This document shows, in pieces, positions 25,501 through 35,522 of a DNA stretch of 36,945 nucleotides. The translations under genes were made by a program, and so were the position numbers. The DNA comes from Streptomyces fuscichromogenes (GTDB lineage: Bacteria; Actinomycetota; Actinomycetes; Streptomycetales; Streptomycetaceae): the NCBI RefSeq assembly GCF_014645815.1, contig NZ_BMML01000049.1, positions 1 to 36,945 on the forward strand, in the 5' to 3' direction. Within the stretch, counting starts at the first letter, position 1. The number at the start of each line of letters is the position of its first letter. A model generated the notes under the pieces. It made no database searches. It saw only the letters and a program-made list of their open reading frames with translations, and was not told the DNA's origin.

Positions 25501-25986
25501 TCATCCGTCGTGGTCCGGGTCGGCGCAGTGGAGGATGCCGGCGTCAGTCTCGTCACCGAGGCCCTGCTCGACGAACTCGGCGTGCCCGATGCTGAGGTAC
25601 CGCAAGGGACGCCAGCGGGCAAGGTGGTCGGGATGGCCGGCGAAGCGTTGGGCTGTACCCGCCAGCCGGTTCCAGCCGGCCGCCAGACTCTGGCGCAGGT
25701 CCTGCACGAGCCCCGGCCGGTGGATGTCCCCCTCGGTGAGTTCGATCTCCCAGGAGACCAGGGCGTCATCGAGGTCGCGGCAGGCGGCCGCGATGGTGTG
25801 GGCGAGATGCTCCGCAGCCCAGCGGGCATCGGTTCCCTCCGGCTGGGCGCGGGCAATCTCGCCGAGGCGCGCGGCGAGGAAGTCCTGCAGCGGGCCCACG
25901 TCGGCACTGCGCAGATCGTCAGAGAACTCCAAGATGCCCGCCGGGGCGAGGAGCCGGTCACGGCCGGGGGTAGCGCGGTGGGCCAT
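25501..25986 (-). CDS. Unrecognised 161-aa helical protein
   Basis: It starts at ATG 25986 with GGAGGG about 10 bases upstream. The protein is almost wholly helical with regular Ala/Leu/Asp/Glu spacing (RWAAEHLAHTIAAACRDLDD, VQDLRQSLAAGWNRLAG), then a short conserved-looking region RWRPLRYLSIGHAEFVEQ and an acidic end. No membrane segment. I do not recognise a family. Its codon bias marks it as a real gene. Confidence 0.6.
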   Translation of the reverse strand: MAHRATPGRDRLLAPAGILEFSDDLRSADVGPLQDFLAARLGEIARAQPEGTDARWAAEHLAHTIAAACRDLDDALVSWEIELTEGDIHRPGLVQDLRQSLAAGWNRLAGTAQRFAGHPDHLARWRPLRYLSIGHAEFVEQGLGDETDAGILHCADPDHDG

Positions 25987-26015
25987 GCAGGTTTCCCTCC
26001 CCGCTTCCTGCGCAC

Positions 26016-26386
26016 AGGCGACCGGTCGTCATGTCCCGTTCTGTCACGTCGGACAGCAGGAGGTTATCCGACGCCCGAAGCGTGCTGCGCATGCAGCCGC
26101 CGGCCCGTTCCCAGCAATCCGTGCGACGGGCGCCGGTGGTCGTGGGAGCCTCCGGCGCCGCCGCAACGGGCACCGCGAGAGCAAGAAGGGCACCTGTGGT
26201 GCAGGCCGTGCCCAGATCCGGATACGGCATGAACAGCGGTCCGGACGACACCCGGAGTTCCTGGCGGAATCACAACTCACGGCTGGCTGGTCCCCGTTGG
26301 GAACAACGGGACCAACCCGGTCGGCGCAGGAACCGGTCCGGCCAGGTGTGATGTGTCGCGGTCCTGGTCCCACGAGAGAGCAGGCC
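26016..26386. other. Intergenic stretch, nothing supported
   Basis: About 370 bases between two minus-strand genes. A minus-strand frame at about 25958-26230 looks faintly like a signal peptide plus short tail, but its codon bias is weak and it overlaps the start of the 161-aa gene. Confidence 0.35.
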
Positions 26387-26650
26387 TCACCGGTGGTCAG
26401 CCTTGCGGGAAGTGAGGACGGACGTGCTGGGGGCCGGCATCCGCGGTTGGCCGGCGGGCGGTGTCGCTGCCGGGGCCGGCACCGGCGGCACGCTGGTCTG
26501 CAAGACGCTCGGGTCTTTCTCGCAGACAAGATAGAGCGCGGTGAGGATGCCGAGCCCCACCAGAATGGCTGCTCCCATGCGCGGATTTCGGTAGGCGATA
26601 TAAACACCCCCGCCCGCGAGTGCGAGAGCAACGACAAGAACCAGGGTCAC
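26387..26650 (-). CDS. Small two-span membrane protein
   Basis: An 87-aa protein from GTG 26650 with GGAGGA eight bases upstream. Hydrophobic segments at about residues 2-18 (LVLVVALALAGGGVYIAY) and 24-44 (GAAILVGLGILTALYLVC) predict two membrane spans, then a Pro/Ala-rich, polar C-terminal tail. A 16-codon ORF with its own strong ribosome site (GAGGAGGGG before ATG 26697) ends with a GTGA overlap at this start, so translation may be coupled, or a -1 slip at an A6T5 tract could yield an N-terminally extended form. Confidence 0.6.
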   Translation of the reverse strand: MTLVLVVALALAGGGVYIAYRNPRMGAAILVGLGILTALYLVCEKDPSVLQTSVPPVPAPAATPPAGQPRMPAPSTSVLTSRKADHR

Positions 26651-26698
26651 CGAAGCTTCCTCCGCTCTCGTGAAAAATTTTTTGACGGACGGCTCATG
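26648..26698 (-). CDS. 16-aa leader ORF with A6T5 tract
   Basis: An ATG preceded by GAGGAGGGG opens a 16-codon peptide (MSRPSKNFSRERRKLR) that crosses AAAAAATTTTT and stops in the TGA overlapping the downstream GTG. It probably acts as a coupled leader; it could also be the entry frame for -1 frameshifting into the membrane protein. Confidence 0.4.
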
Positions 26699-26769
26699 GG
26701 CCCCTCCTCGGTCTCGATACAAGGACGGAGCCGCGGGCTGAAATATTTCAACCGGGCCAGAAACGGTGA

Positions 26770-26806
26770 AGGGTCCGGACACCATCCCTCCCGGTGTCCG
26801 GACCCT
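26770..26806. terminator. 14-bp hairpin terminator
   Basis: AGGGTCCGGACACC (26770-26783) pairs perfectly with 26793-26806 across 9 bases. It lies downstream of the minus-strand sigma/partner operon and upstream of the small membrane protein gene, so it most likely ends the operon transcript. Confidence 0.7.
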
Positions 26807-27033
26807 CTGTGTTACGTCGATCTCCATACGTGATGGCTGGCTAGCTCGGCCCCTCCCCCGAGAAGGCCACGCCCCCAATAGCCGGGATCGGAGATCGGCG
26901 TCCCCCCGAACAATCGGTTCGCTGCCTGACGGGAGTAACTAGACCCTCAGGTGGCGCTGATTGAACACTATGTTCCCCTATCGAGACTTATGGCAATTTG
27001 AGTGCCACAAGCCGGGCTGGCACGCTGAGATTT

Positions 27034-27516
27034 TCAGCGTATCGAGTTCTGGAGCCGGCGGATGCTCTGCAGGACGCTGGGTCGTTCCGCAGACGGATCG
27101 AGGGCAAGTTCATCGACGATCTCGACGGCCACTTCGTCACCAGCATGCGCCGCGTGGAGCCACCACACGAATGCTGTTGTTTCGTCGTCTACCTGCTCGA
27201 CGATCTCCGCAATCCTCCTTAAGACACCTCCCTTCCCCTTCTCCTGGTCCTCTTCCGGCACAGCTGCAGGGAGAAGGCCCCGCAACTCCTCCAGGAGGTC
27301 CTCCGGTTCCGGAGGAGCAAGCCATGCCTCCTGGCTGTCTTCCTCGGCCCCGGCCGGCTGCGGGCAGCCCCCGTCGCTGGCTGCACCGCAGGCTGCCGTG
27401 CCCCGAGCAATCCCTATCTTCGAGAAGAACTCGCCAAGGAATTGCTCGGGGTCGGGTCGGTCGCCTGAGGAAGATCGGGAGTTGAGTGCCAAGGTGAGCT
27501 GTTCTGCGGCGTTCAC
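27034..27516 (-). CDS. Helical partner of the second ECF sigma factor
   Basis: A 160-aa protein starting at GTG 27516 with GGGAGGA upstream, 20 bases after the sigma-factor stop. The N-terminal half is low-complexity and acidic; the C-terminal half (about residues 100-160) holds AEIVEQVDDETTAFVWWLHA followed by AHAGDEVAVEIVDEL, a helix pair resembling the WWWQFAAGAENATAAY unit of the partner at 11.9-12.6 kb. A cognate-partner role for the sigma factor is inferred from this repeated gene order. Confidence 0.65.
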   Translation of the reverse strand: MNAAEQLTLALNSRSSSGDRPDPEQFLGEFFSKIGIARGTAACGAASDGGCPQPAGAEEDSQEAWLAPPEPEDLLEELRGLLPAAVPEEDQEKGKGGVLRRIAEIVEQVDDETTAFVWWLHAAHAGDEVAVEIVDELALDPSAERPSVLQSIRRLQNSIR

Positions 27517-27535
27517 TATGGCTTCCTCCCTTCTC

Positions 27536-28189
27536 TCAGTTCCTCTTCCAGGCTTCCTCAAGAGCCTTGAGGGCCCTTTTCTCGTAGCGGCGTGCAGTCG
27601 CCTCCGAGATACGGAGGACCGCTGCTACCTCTGCGCTCTTGAGTTCCTGCGCGTAGCGCAGGTGGATGACCAGACGCCAAGTAGGATTCAAGGCCTGCAG
27701 GACATCAAGTGTCCTGCCGAAGCTGTCATCGTCCTCGACGCGCGAGTATTCGTCGGTCCCGACGATTACTTTCCTGGCATCTTCTTCTTCCCGTTCCCTC
27801 CGGGACTTTCCGCTCCGGATCGTGTCGACAGCCGCATGGGTAATCGACCTGTACGCATAGCCCCGGCTACTTAAAACGCGAATCCTAAATTCCGGATCAG
27901 GCCAGCTTTTCCAGAACTTCAGAAATACGTCCTGGACCGCATCCTGCGCATCCCAAAGGCTGCCGGTAATCCGGTAAGCGGCCCTGATGAAACTGTCCGT
28001 GCGCTCTTCGCAGTATTTAACGAAGTCAGCACAGGCTTCCGGGGATATCGCCTCTGCGGCAGAAGTGGCTTTCTCCTGCCCAGAGTTCGGACCCGGCGTG
28101 GCTTCCGGGTCCGGGGACCCGCCGGTGAACGAAGACGCTGAGGGCCTCCTGTCATCCCGCGGGTCTTCGAAGTGGTCGCCGATCTCCAT
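27536..28189 (-). CDS. ECF-type RNA polymerase sigma factor (second)
   Basis: A 217-aa protein from ATG 28189 (AAGGGGG upstream). After about 45 polar residues come region 2 (ADFVKYCEERTDSFIRAAYR, then AQDAVQDVFLKFWKSW) and region 4 (LDVLQALNPTWRLVIHLRYA followed by the HTH SAEVAAVLRISEATARRYEK). No C-terminal extension or ECF-accessory domain. It is cotranscribed with the downstream helical partner. Its target promoters are unknown; the hairpin at 26770-26806 probably closes the operon. Confidence 0.8.
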   Translation of the reverse strand: MEIGDHFEDPRDDRRPSASSFTGGSPDPEATPGPNSGQEKATSAAEAISPEACADFVKYCEERTDSFIRAAYRITGSLWDAQDAVQDVFLKFWKSWPDPEFRIRVLSSRGYAYRSITHAAVDTIRSGKSRREREEEDARKVIVGTDEYSRVEDDDSFGRTLDVLQALNPTWRLVIHLRYAQELKSAEVAAVLRISEATARRYEKRALKALEEAWKRN

Positions 28190-28426
28190 CGACGGCCCCC
28201 TTCTCGGTAAGACCGGCTCGGGCCCCGTGTCCCAGAGAAGGCACCGAGTCCGATGGGCCGGGGCAAGAACCCTGGCTTGTACGTGAAGACGGAGCAGCAG
28301 CCGGGTTTCCGTCACCCCAGTCCAAGATCTTTCCCGGGCGGGTGTCGTTGCCGGTCAGACGCCCGTGGGCAGGGCGCCGGCAAAGGCAGAGCACGAGACG
28401 GGATGTGAGAACCCGCCCCCAGGCAG

Positions 28427-28999
28427 TCAGGCGGCGAAGCCGATGGTGGTGACGTACTCGTACTGACCCCACTGGGAGCCGAGGTCGGCGACCTTGTCGA
28501 TCCACGCGTCGTCCAGCGCCTGGTCGTCGCCGGCCACCCACGCGGCGACGATCCCCTCCCAGCGCCGCACGTTCATGGTCCTGAACGCGACCACGCGCTG
28601 GTGGGGCCGGGCCACGCCGGACTGGCTGAGCGGGTGGAACTCCACCCGGGTGCCCTGGCCGCCCCGGTTGAGACGGGCCAGCAGGTAGCGGGCGACGTTC
28701 TCCCGCCGCACGGTGCGGTACGCCTGCTCGATCCGCTCCAGATTCCGGCGCGAAGGCGAGCGGGTGCCCTCCAGCCAGGCCCGCACCGTCCGGTCCGTCA
28801 CGGTGAGACCGGCCGCGCGGGCGGCCGTGCGGGCGCGGTCGGTGCGGGTGAGGTAGTGCAGGCGGGCGAGCAGGCCACGCGGGGCGGTGACGGGGGTGGC
28901 GATGTAGCCGGCGAGAGCGTCGAGCCGGCGGGCGACGGCTTCGTGGCCCTTGATGCCGCGGGCGCCGAAGTGGCCGAAGTCGAGGGTGCGCTCGGGCAT
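28427..28999 (-). CDS. Candidate telomere terminal protein (Tpg/Tpc-like)
   Basis: A 190-aa protein that starts 5 bases after the stop of the Tap-like gene, with GGAAGAGG upstream of ATG 28999. It has the same plan as Streptomyces terminal proteins: an N-terminal helical part, an HTH at about residues 60-100 (ARTAARAAGLTVTDRTVRAW followed by LEGTRSPSRRNLERIEQAYR), then a basic region and a beta-rich C-terminal half (TRVEFHPLSQSGVARPHQRV, MNVRRWEGIVAAWVAGD). Such proteins bind covalently to 5' DNA ends and prime end patching. Sequence similarity to canonical Tpg is low, so the call rests on gene order next to the Tap-like gene and on domain layout; an ordinary regulator is the alternative. Confidence 0.6.
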   Translation of the reverse strand: MPERTLDFGHFGARGIKGHEAVARRLDALAGYIATPVTAPRGLLARLHYLTRTDRARTAARAAGLTVTDRTVRAWLEGTRSPSRRNLERIEQAYRTVRRENVARYLLARLNRGGQGTRVEFHPLSQSGVARPHQRVVAFRTMNVRRWEGIVAAWVAGDDQALDDAWIDKVADLGSQWGQYEYVTTIGFAA

Positions 29000-29004
29000 G
29001 CCGG

Positions 29005-30894
<1,890 letters not shown>

Positions 30895-31028
30895 AGCGAC
30901 GATCTTACCACCTATATCTCATGTTCTATTCGTGTGGCGCATGACATGGGATCATGGAGGCTAGATCGGGCGGGGCCGTGTGCGGGGCCCCGGTCACGGG
31001 CAGGGCCCGGGTGGTCCCAGGCCTCCCT

Positions 31029-31562
31029 CTAGGGCCGTGCGGGCGGGTAGAGGGCCTGTACGGCGGCGCGGGTGGTGACCATACGGTGGTCGCAGTGGCG
31101 CAGCAGGTGCGCCAGGTCCACCGGCAACGGGGCGTGGTGCACCACGCTCACGTCCGTGCCGGTGGCGCGGTGCAGGGCCACCAGGTCCGCCCACACGCCC
31201 AGCGGCACGCGGTGCCCGCGCAGGACGGTCAGCCGGCGCACGTCCCCGGCCTCAAGAGCGGCGCGCACCGCATGCTCCTGCTCGGCCCGGCCGGCACTCC
31301 CGGCACGCGAAGGGCGGTCCGGGAGCCGGCCGGACACCGCGTGCAGGACGTCGTGCCACAGCAGCCGTCCCTCCCCGCCCACGGTGGGGTGGACGACGAC
31401 CTGCCCCGCCGCCGGCTGGTGGGCGGCCAGCACGGTGCGGGTCACGTGCACGTCGTCCTCGCGGTCCACGACCACCGTGAACGGCGCGCGGCCCGCGGTG
31501 CGCAGCACCCACCCGGGCGGGCAGCGCCCGGAGGCAGCCCGCCCGCACACCACCACGTCCAC
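31029..31562 (-). CDS. ATPase-like protein without a P-loop
   Basis: A 177-aa protein downstream of the small TnsC/TniB-type ATPase. Patterns VRRLTVLRGHRVPLGVWADL and VALHRATGTDVSVVHH mimic the Walker B strand and sensor region of the neighbouring ATPases, but there is no GxxxxGK(T/S) and the Walker B acids are missing, so it is probably a non-hydrolysing paralogue or a scaffold. GTG 31562 is the first ordinary start; the frame is open further upstream (LDSINALGEIAVDVVV) to a CTG at 31601 with GGAGG before it, so a rare CTG start is possible. It ends 135 bases before the Tap-like start. Confidence 0.5.
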   Translation of the reverse strand: MDVVVCGRAASGRCPPGWVLRTAGRAPFTVVVDREDDVHVTRTVLAAHQPAAGQVVVHPTVGGEGRLLWHDVLHAVSGRLPDRPSRAGSAGRAEQEHAVRAALEAGDVRRLTVLRGHRVPLGVWADLVALHRATGTDVSVVHHAPLPVDLAHLLRHCDHRMVTTRAAVQALYPPARP

Positions 31563-31703
31563 GGCGATCTCACCCAGCGCGTTGATCGAGTCCAGCGTCC
31601 CCGCCTCCCTCCGTCTTCTCCGCCTCCCGCCGGCCGCACCCTCCTCCCCCCTTCTCCTCCCGGGTGCGGGCGAGGGGTCAGGGGCCGCGTGCGGCCGGGA
31701 AGG

Positions 31704-32456
31704 TCAGACGGCGCCGCCCAGCCGGCCGAACGCCCACCGCAGCACCTCCCGGTCCACCCGCTCCCGCCCCGTACGGGCCAGCGCCAGACGCACATGCGCG
31801 GTCAGACGGGCCCAGCTGCGGAAATTACCGTGCGCGGCATGCTGGTCGGCGAACGCGATGTCGGCCGCATCGGCACCGGCCCACACCGGGTGGAACAGCG
31901 GGATCGTCTCCGCGACCTCGTCCGGCGTCAGGCGGGTGAAGTGCTGCCAGATGAAGATCCGGGAGGAGAGCATCGGCTCGCGGCGCAGCACGGTGTAACA
32001 GCCCTCGCCGCCCACGAAGATGACCGCGAGCCGGGTCGCCAGATCGTCCCAGAGGTAGCGGAAGTACTCGAACGCCTCCCCGTTGAGCCACTGCGCCTCG
32101 TCCACCAGGAACGTCCGCGGGCGCTCGGCCAGGGCCGCCTTCAGCAGCCGGTCGAACTCGCTGGGGTGGCGCGGCGGTTCACCGGCCAGGTCGAGCGCGG
32201 AGAACAGTTCGTAGCGCACCGCGCGGGCGGTGGGACGGGCCCGGAAGGTGATCTTGCAGACGTCCTCGCCGGGCTCGAGTGCGCGCAGGCAGACGTTGAC
32301 GGCGAGGGTCTTTCCGAAGCCTGCCCCGCCGTGGATGCACATCATCGCGCGTGCCGCGACCGTGTCGGCGATGTTCTCCCGCGCGGTCAGCAGAGCGCGG
32401 GTGGTGACCACGGACGCATCGGGCAGGTCGACGTACTGGTAGGCGGCCGCGCTCAC
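31704..32456 (-). CDS. TnsC/TniB-type AAA+ ATPase
   Basis: A 250-aa protein starting at GTG 32456, overlapping the transposase stop as GTGA. Walker A GGAGFGKT (43-50) and Walker B TFLVDEAQWL (115-124) are followed by a sensor strand AVIFVGG and a C-terminal lid region ending VDREVLRWAFGRL. The DEAQ Walker B is typical of transposon regulators of the TniB/TnsC/MuB group, which form filaments on target DNA and activate the transposase. Its C-terminal half matches that of the larger ATPase at 34242, showing the two derive from one ancestor. Confidence 0.8.
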   Translation of the reverse strand: MSAAAYQYVDLPDASVVTTRALLTARENIADTVAARAMMCIHGGAGFGKTLAVNVCLRALEPGEDVCKITFRARPTARAVRYELFSALDLAGEPPRHPSEFDRLLKAALAERPRTFLVDEAQWLNGEAFEYFRYLWDDLATRLAVIFVGGEGCYTVLRREPMLSSRIFIWQHFTRLTPDEVAETIPLFHPVWAGADAADIAFADQHAAHGNFRSWARLTAHVRLALARTGRERVDREVLRWAFGRLGGAV

Positions 32457-34156
32457 GAGGCGTCTCCGTCTTCGTCGGTGGTGGGAGGTGCGGCCCGCCC
32501 GTCACGGCCGTCCGGGACAAAAGCACCATCACGGTCGGCCGGGTACGGGACCGGCGGGTGCGGGACGGGCGAGCCCGGCGTGGTCAGCGCGGCCAGGGAA
32601 GCAGGGGTGCGCCAGTCGGCCGGGGGCGCGGCGGGCGGGATGAGGTCCGGCATCGCCAGATCCGACAGGTCGGTGCCGGCGGCCTGGGCGAGTTCGGCCT
32701 CGGCCTGCACGGTGGGCAGCGCGCCGAGCCGCTGAGGTGCCTCGGGCTGGTTCACGGCGGCGTAGCGCTCGCGCTGGGACGCCTCCAGGTCCTTCTTCAG
32801 GCGGCGCGCACGGGCGGCCCGCGCCCGCCGTACCGCGCTGACCTGTTCGTCGGTGGCCTGGTCGGCCAGGTCCGCAGGACCGAGGTAGCGGCCGGTGGCC
32901 GCGTGGTAGACCTCGATCCGGTGGTCGTGGTGGGGCATGAAACGGACCCGGACCTGGATCCCGGCCTGCCCGGTCATCCACGGCCCCGCATAGTCGCGTC
33001 TCCTGAAACGGATGCCGCGGGTGGTCAGCGTGCGGGTGCCGGCGTCCTCCAGGGTGAACGTCCACAGATCTGCCGCGGGCACGTCCCGCAGCGGGGTGGG
33101 ATCGCCCTGCCACGCCTCAAGCGGAGTCCTGCCCCGCAACGGCGCCGGGCAGTGCTCGGTGTTCCACCACAGCGTCCAATCCAGCAGCCGGGCGGTGAAG
33201 TCCTCGAAGCCGAGCAGCACCTCGTCCTTCGGACGGGAAGCCCGTTTGCCGGGACGCGGCTGGCGGGCATAGCCGGGCAGCGCGGCCAGGAACATGCTCT
33301 CCACCGCCCGGTTCAGGCCCTCCACGGTGCCCTTGAGGTGGGGGGTGTAGGCGGGCAGGTCCTCCACCGTCACGTCGAGGAGGTCGAACGCGGCGGTCAC
33401 CGTCCGGGACAGGAAGTCCTTGCCACGGTCGACCCGTACCTTCTCGGGCAGACCGCCGAACGGACCGTAAGGCTCCTCGCGCAGGACCGCGGAACGCAGC
33501 GCGGCCAGCACCGACTCCCGCGACGGATCCCCCGGCGTGACCGCGACACCGGTGACCGCGTTCGTCGCGCAGTCGGTGAACCACGTGATCCACGGCCTGC
33601 GGGCCCTGCCGTCGACATCGACCAGCACCGGCGCCTGGACATGATCGGTCTCCCACACCTGGTTGCGCCAGCCGCGCGGCCTGGCCAGGAACACATCATG
33701 CCTGCGCGCCGCCCGCTCCCCACCCGCAAGCCCCGCCCGCTCCCCCGGCGTCAGATCCCGGCGGATCGCCCGGTGCAGCGTCGTCAACGACGGTGCGTCA
33801 CCAGGCGGAGACTGCCGAGCGGCACGCAGGACCAGCTCGCGATGGACCGCCCGCACGTTCCCCTTCCACAACGCCAGCAGCCCACGGACCTCAGACGTGA
33901 TCGCGAACCTCGTACCGGCCCGGGACCGTGCGCCAGGGTCGGCAGCTGCGGCCTCATCATTCTCAGCGGCGGCCAGCCAACGCCACACCGTGCGCTCCGA
34001 CACCCCCAGCGCGTCCGCAGCCACGCGGACATGACCGGCCGTCAGCCCTTTCCCCGCCCGCAGAGCGAGCAGCCGCCGCACCGCGGGACCACGCAGCGCC
34101 GTCCTCGACGCCGCAGGCAGCCCGCCGCCCGCGCGGGCGGCGCCTTCATCGTGCAT
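32453..34156 (-). CDS. TnsB/TniA-type DDE transposase (Mu-type C-terminus)
   Basis: A 567-aa protein from ATG 34156 (GAGGGAGC upstream). An N-terminal HTH region (about residues 25-130: LTAGHVRVAADALGVSERTV, then SLTTLHRAIRRDLTPGERAG) precedes a full RNase H-fold catalytic core with D171 (WETDHVQ), D243 (VRVDRGKDF) and E279 (LKGTVEGLNR), then a beta-barrel typical of Mu/TnsB transposases (IQVRVRFMPHHDHRIEVYH) and a charged C-terminal tail that could contact the ATPase. It should bind element ends and catalyse strand transfer. All three catalytic residues are intact. It overlaps the downstream ATPase gene by 4 bases. Confidence 0.85.
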   Translation of the reverse strand: MHDEGAARAGGGLPAASRTALRGPAVRRLLALRAGKGLTAGHVRVAADALGVSERTVWRWLAAAENDEAAAADPGARSRAGTRFAITSEVRGLLALWKGNVRAVHRELVLRAARQSPPGDAPSLTTLHRAIRRDLTPGERAGLAGGERAARRHDVFLARPRGWRNQVWETDHVQAPVLVDVDGRARRPWITWFTDCATNAVTGVAVTPGDPSRESVLAALRSAVLREEPYGPFGGLPEKVRVDRGKDFLSRTVTAAFDLLDVTVEDLPAYTPHLKGTVEGLNRAVESMFLAALPGYARQPRPGKRASRPKDEVLLGFEDFTARLLDWTLWWNTEHCPAPLRGRTPLEAWQGDPTPLRDVPAADLWTFTLEDAGTRTLTTRGIRFRRRDYAGPWMTGQAGIQVRVRFMPHHDHRIEVYHAATGRYLGPADLADQATDEQVSAVRRARAARARRLKKDLEASQRERYAAVNQPEAPQRLGALPTVQAEAELAQAAGTDLSDLAMPDLIPPAAPPADWRTPASLAALTTPGSPVPHPPVPYPADRDGAFVPDGRDGRAAPPTTDEDGDAS

Positions 34157-34241
34157 GCCAGCTCCCTCGCGCAGTGGGACGTCGTGTGTTCGCCGGGGCC
34201 GAGAGCATGCAAGCACCCCGACCGTTGCAGGAGCGCTCCGC

Positions 34242-35522
34242 TCACAGTGGCGGCGCGACCCGCTTAAACAACCGCCGCAGCAAGGCCCGGTCGACGGACG
34301 TGTCAGCGGTGGTGAGCAGCGCGTTCTGCAGATGCGCGGTCAATGCGGCCCACGTACGCAACGTGCCGTGCGCGCACGACTGGTCGATCCACGTCAGTTC
34401 CGGGGCCGGGACGGTACGCCACAGCGGATGGAAGCCGGTCACCACACTCGTCACTTCCGCTCCGGCCAGGCGCGGAACCTCCTGCCACGCGACCACCCGC
34501 GACGCCAGCTGCGGAAGCCGGGCCAGCGCCCGCTCGCTGCCCGCCCCGCACAACACCAGCGTGATCCGCGTGCCGGGGTGGTCCCACAAGCTCTGCAGGT
34601 ACTCCAGACACCGCGCAGGAAGGCGCTGCGCCTCATCGACCACCAGCACCCGCGCCTCAGCCAGAGCCCCCGCGACCGCCGCATCGGCCAGCGCCGACGT
34701 GTGCGGGAAACGGCCCGGCAGCCCCAAAGCGTCGAACACGGCCCGCCGCATGCCGGCCACCGACGGACGCACCGGCACCGGCACCCACGTCACCTTCCAG
34801 CCCGGGGGCACTTCGCCAAGCGCCATCCGCACGGCGGCGGTCTTGCCCCGGCCCGGGTCGCCGAACACACACACTGCGCCCTGGGTCGCCATCGCCTGAC
34901 CGACCGCCTCGGCCACCGCCCGCACCGACGACGTCCGCACCAGCTTCGCTCCCGCCGGCAACGCCACACCCGCCACCGCGCCGCTCTCCCCCGCCGACAA
35001 GCCGCTGGTCGCCTCTGGTCCGAGACGCGGCGGCGTAGACGTCTTCGCCGCGCCGCCCTCCCGCGGTCCGGCCACCAGGGCGAGGTCTGCCACTGCCTGG
35101 CGCGTCTGCTGCTCCTCCCGCTCCCGCCGCAGCACCACGCGGTCCGGCAGGACCCTGCCGGCCTCCACGTCCCGGCGCACCACCCGGTGCAACGAGGCCA
35201 GCGAGGGCACCTCGCCCCCGGCCTCCTTCATATGCCGGTGCAGCGCCGCCACATTCCCGCCCGCCTGGGCCAGTACTCCCCACGCCAGATCGGACAACTC
35301 CAGCCGGGCCCGGGGCCTGCGCTCCACGCGGCCCTCCGTCCGCGCCGCCTCCAGCCAGCGCCACACCGTGCGCACATTCACCCCTCCGACCTGCGCGCCC
35401 GCACGCACATGCGCCGTCGTCAACGCCCCCGCCGCATCGAGCTCCAGCAACCGCGCAACCAGCACCGGCCTGGACACCTTCAGCCCCGCCGTGATCTCAC
35501 CCCACGCACCCGGCTCCCCCAC
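34242..35522 (-). CDS. Fusion of transposase-like HTH region and TnsC/TniB ATPase
   Basis: A 426-aa protein from GTG 35522 (GGAAGG upstream; the frame stays open further up to 35654). Residues about 20-125 match the N-terminal region of the adjacent transposase: TTAHVRAGAQVGGVNVRTVW beside its TAGHVRVAADALGVSERTVW, and SLASLHRVVRRDVE beside SLTTLHRAIRRDL. Residues 195-426 are a P-loop ATPase with Walker A GDPGRGKT (221-228), Walker B VLVVDEAQR (292-300) and a lid region like that of the 250-aa ATPase (FHPLW, AHGTLRTWAALTAHL). It thus combines a DNA-binding module of TnsB type with a TnsC-type ATPase, a fusion I do not know from described Tn7/Tn5053 systems. Confidence 0.75.
   Translation of the reverse strand: MGEPGAWGEITAGLKVSRPVLVARLLELDAAGALTTAHVRAGAQVGGVNVRTVWRWLEAARTEGRVERRPRARLELSDLAWGVLAQAGGNVAALHRHMKEAGGEVPSLASLHRVVRRDVEAGRVLPDRVVLRREREEQQTRQAVADLALVAGPREGGAAKTSTPPRLGPEATSGLSAGESGAVAGVALPAGAKLVRTSSVRAVAEAVGQAMATQGAVCVFGDPGRGKTAAVRMALGEVPPGWKVTWVPVPVRPSVAGMRRAVFDALGLPGRFPHTSALADAAVAGALAEARVLVVDEAQRLPARCLEYLQSLWDHPGTRITLVLCGAGSERALARLPQLASRVVAWQEVPRLAGAEVTSVVTGFHPLWRTVPAPELTWIDQSCAHGTLRTWAALTAHLQNALLTTADTSVDRALLRRLFKRVAPPL

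Noticed and set aside
25958..26251. Minus-strand frame with a signal-peptide-like start
   Set aside because: Weak third-position bias, no ribosome site and overlap with the better supported 161-aa gene.
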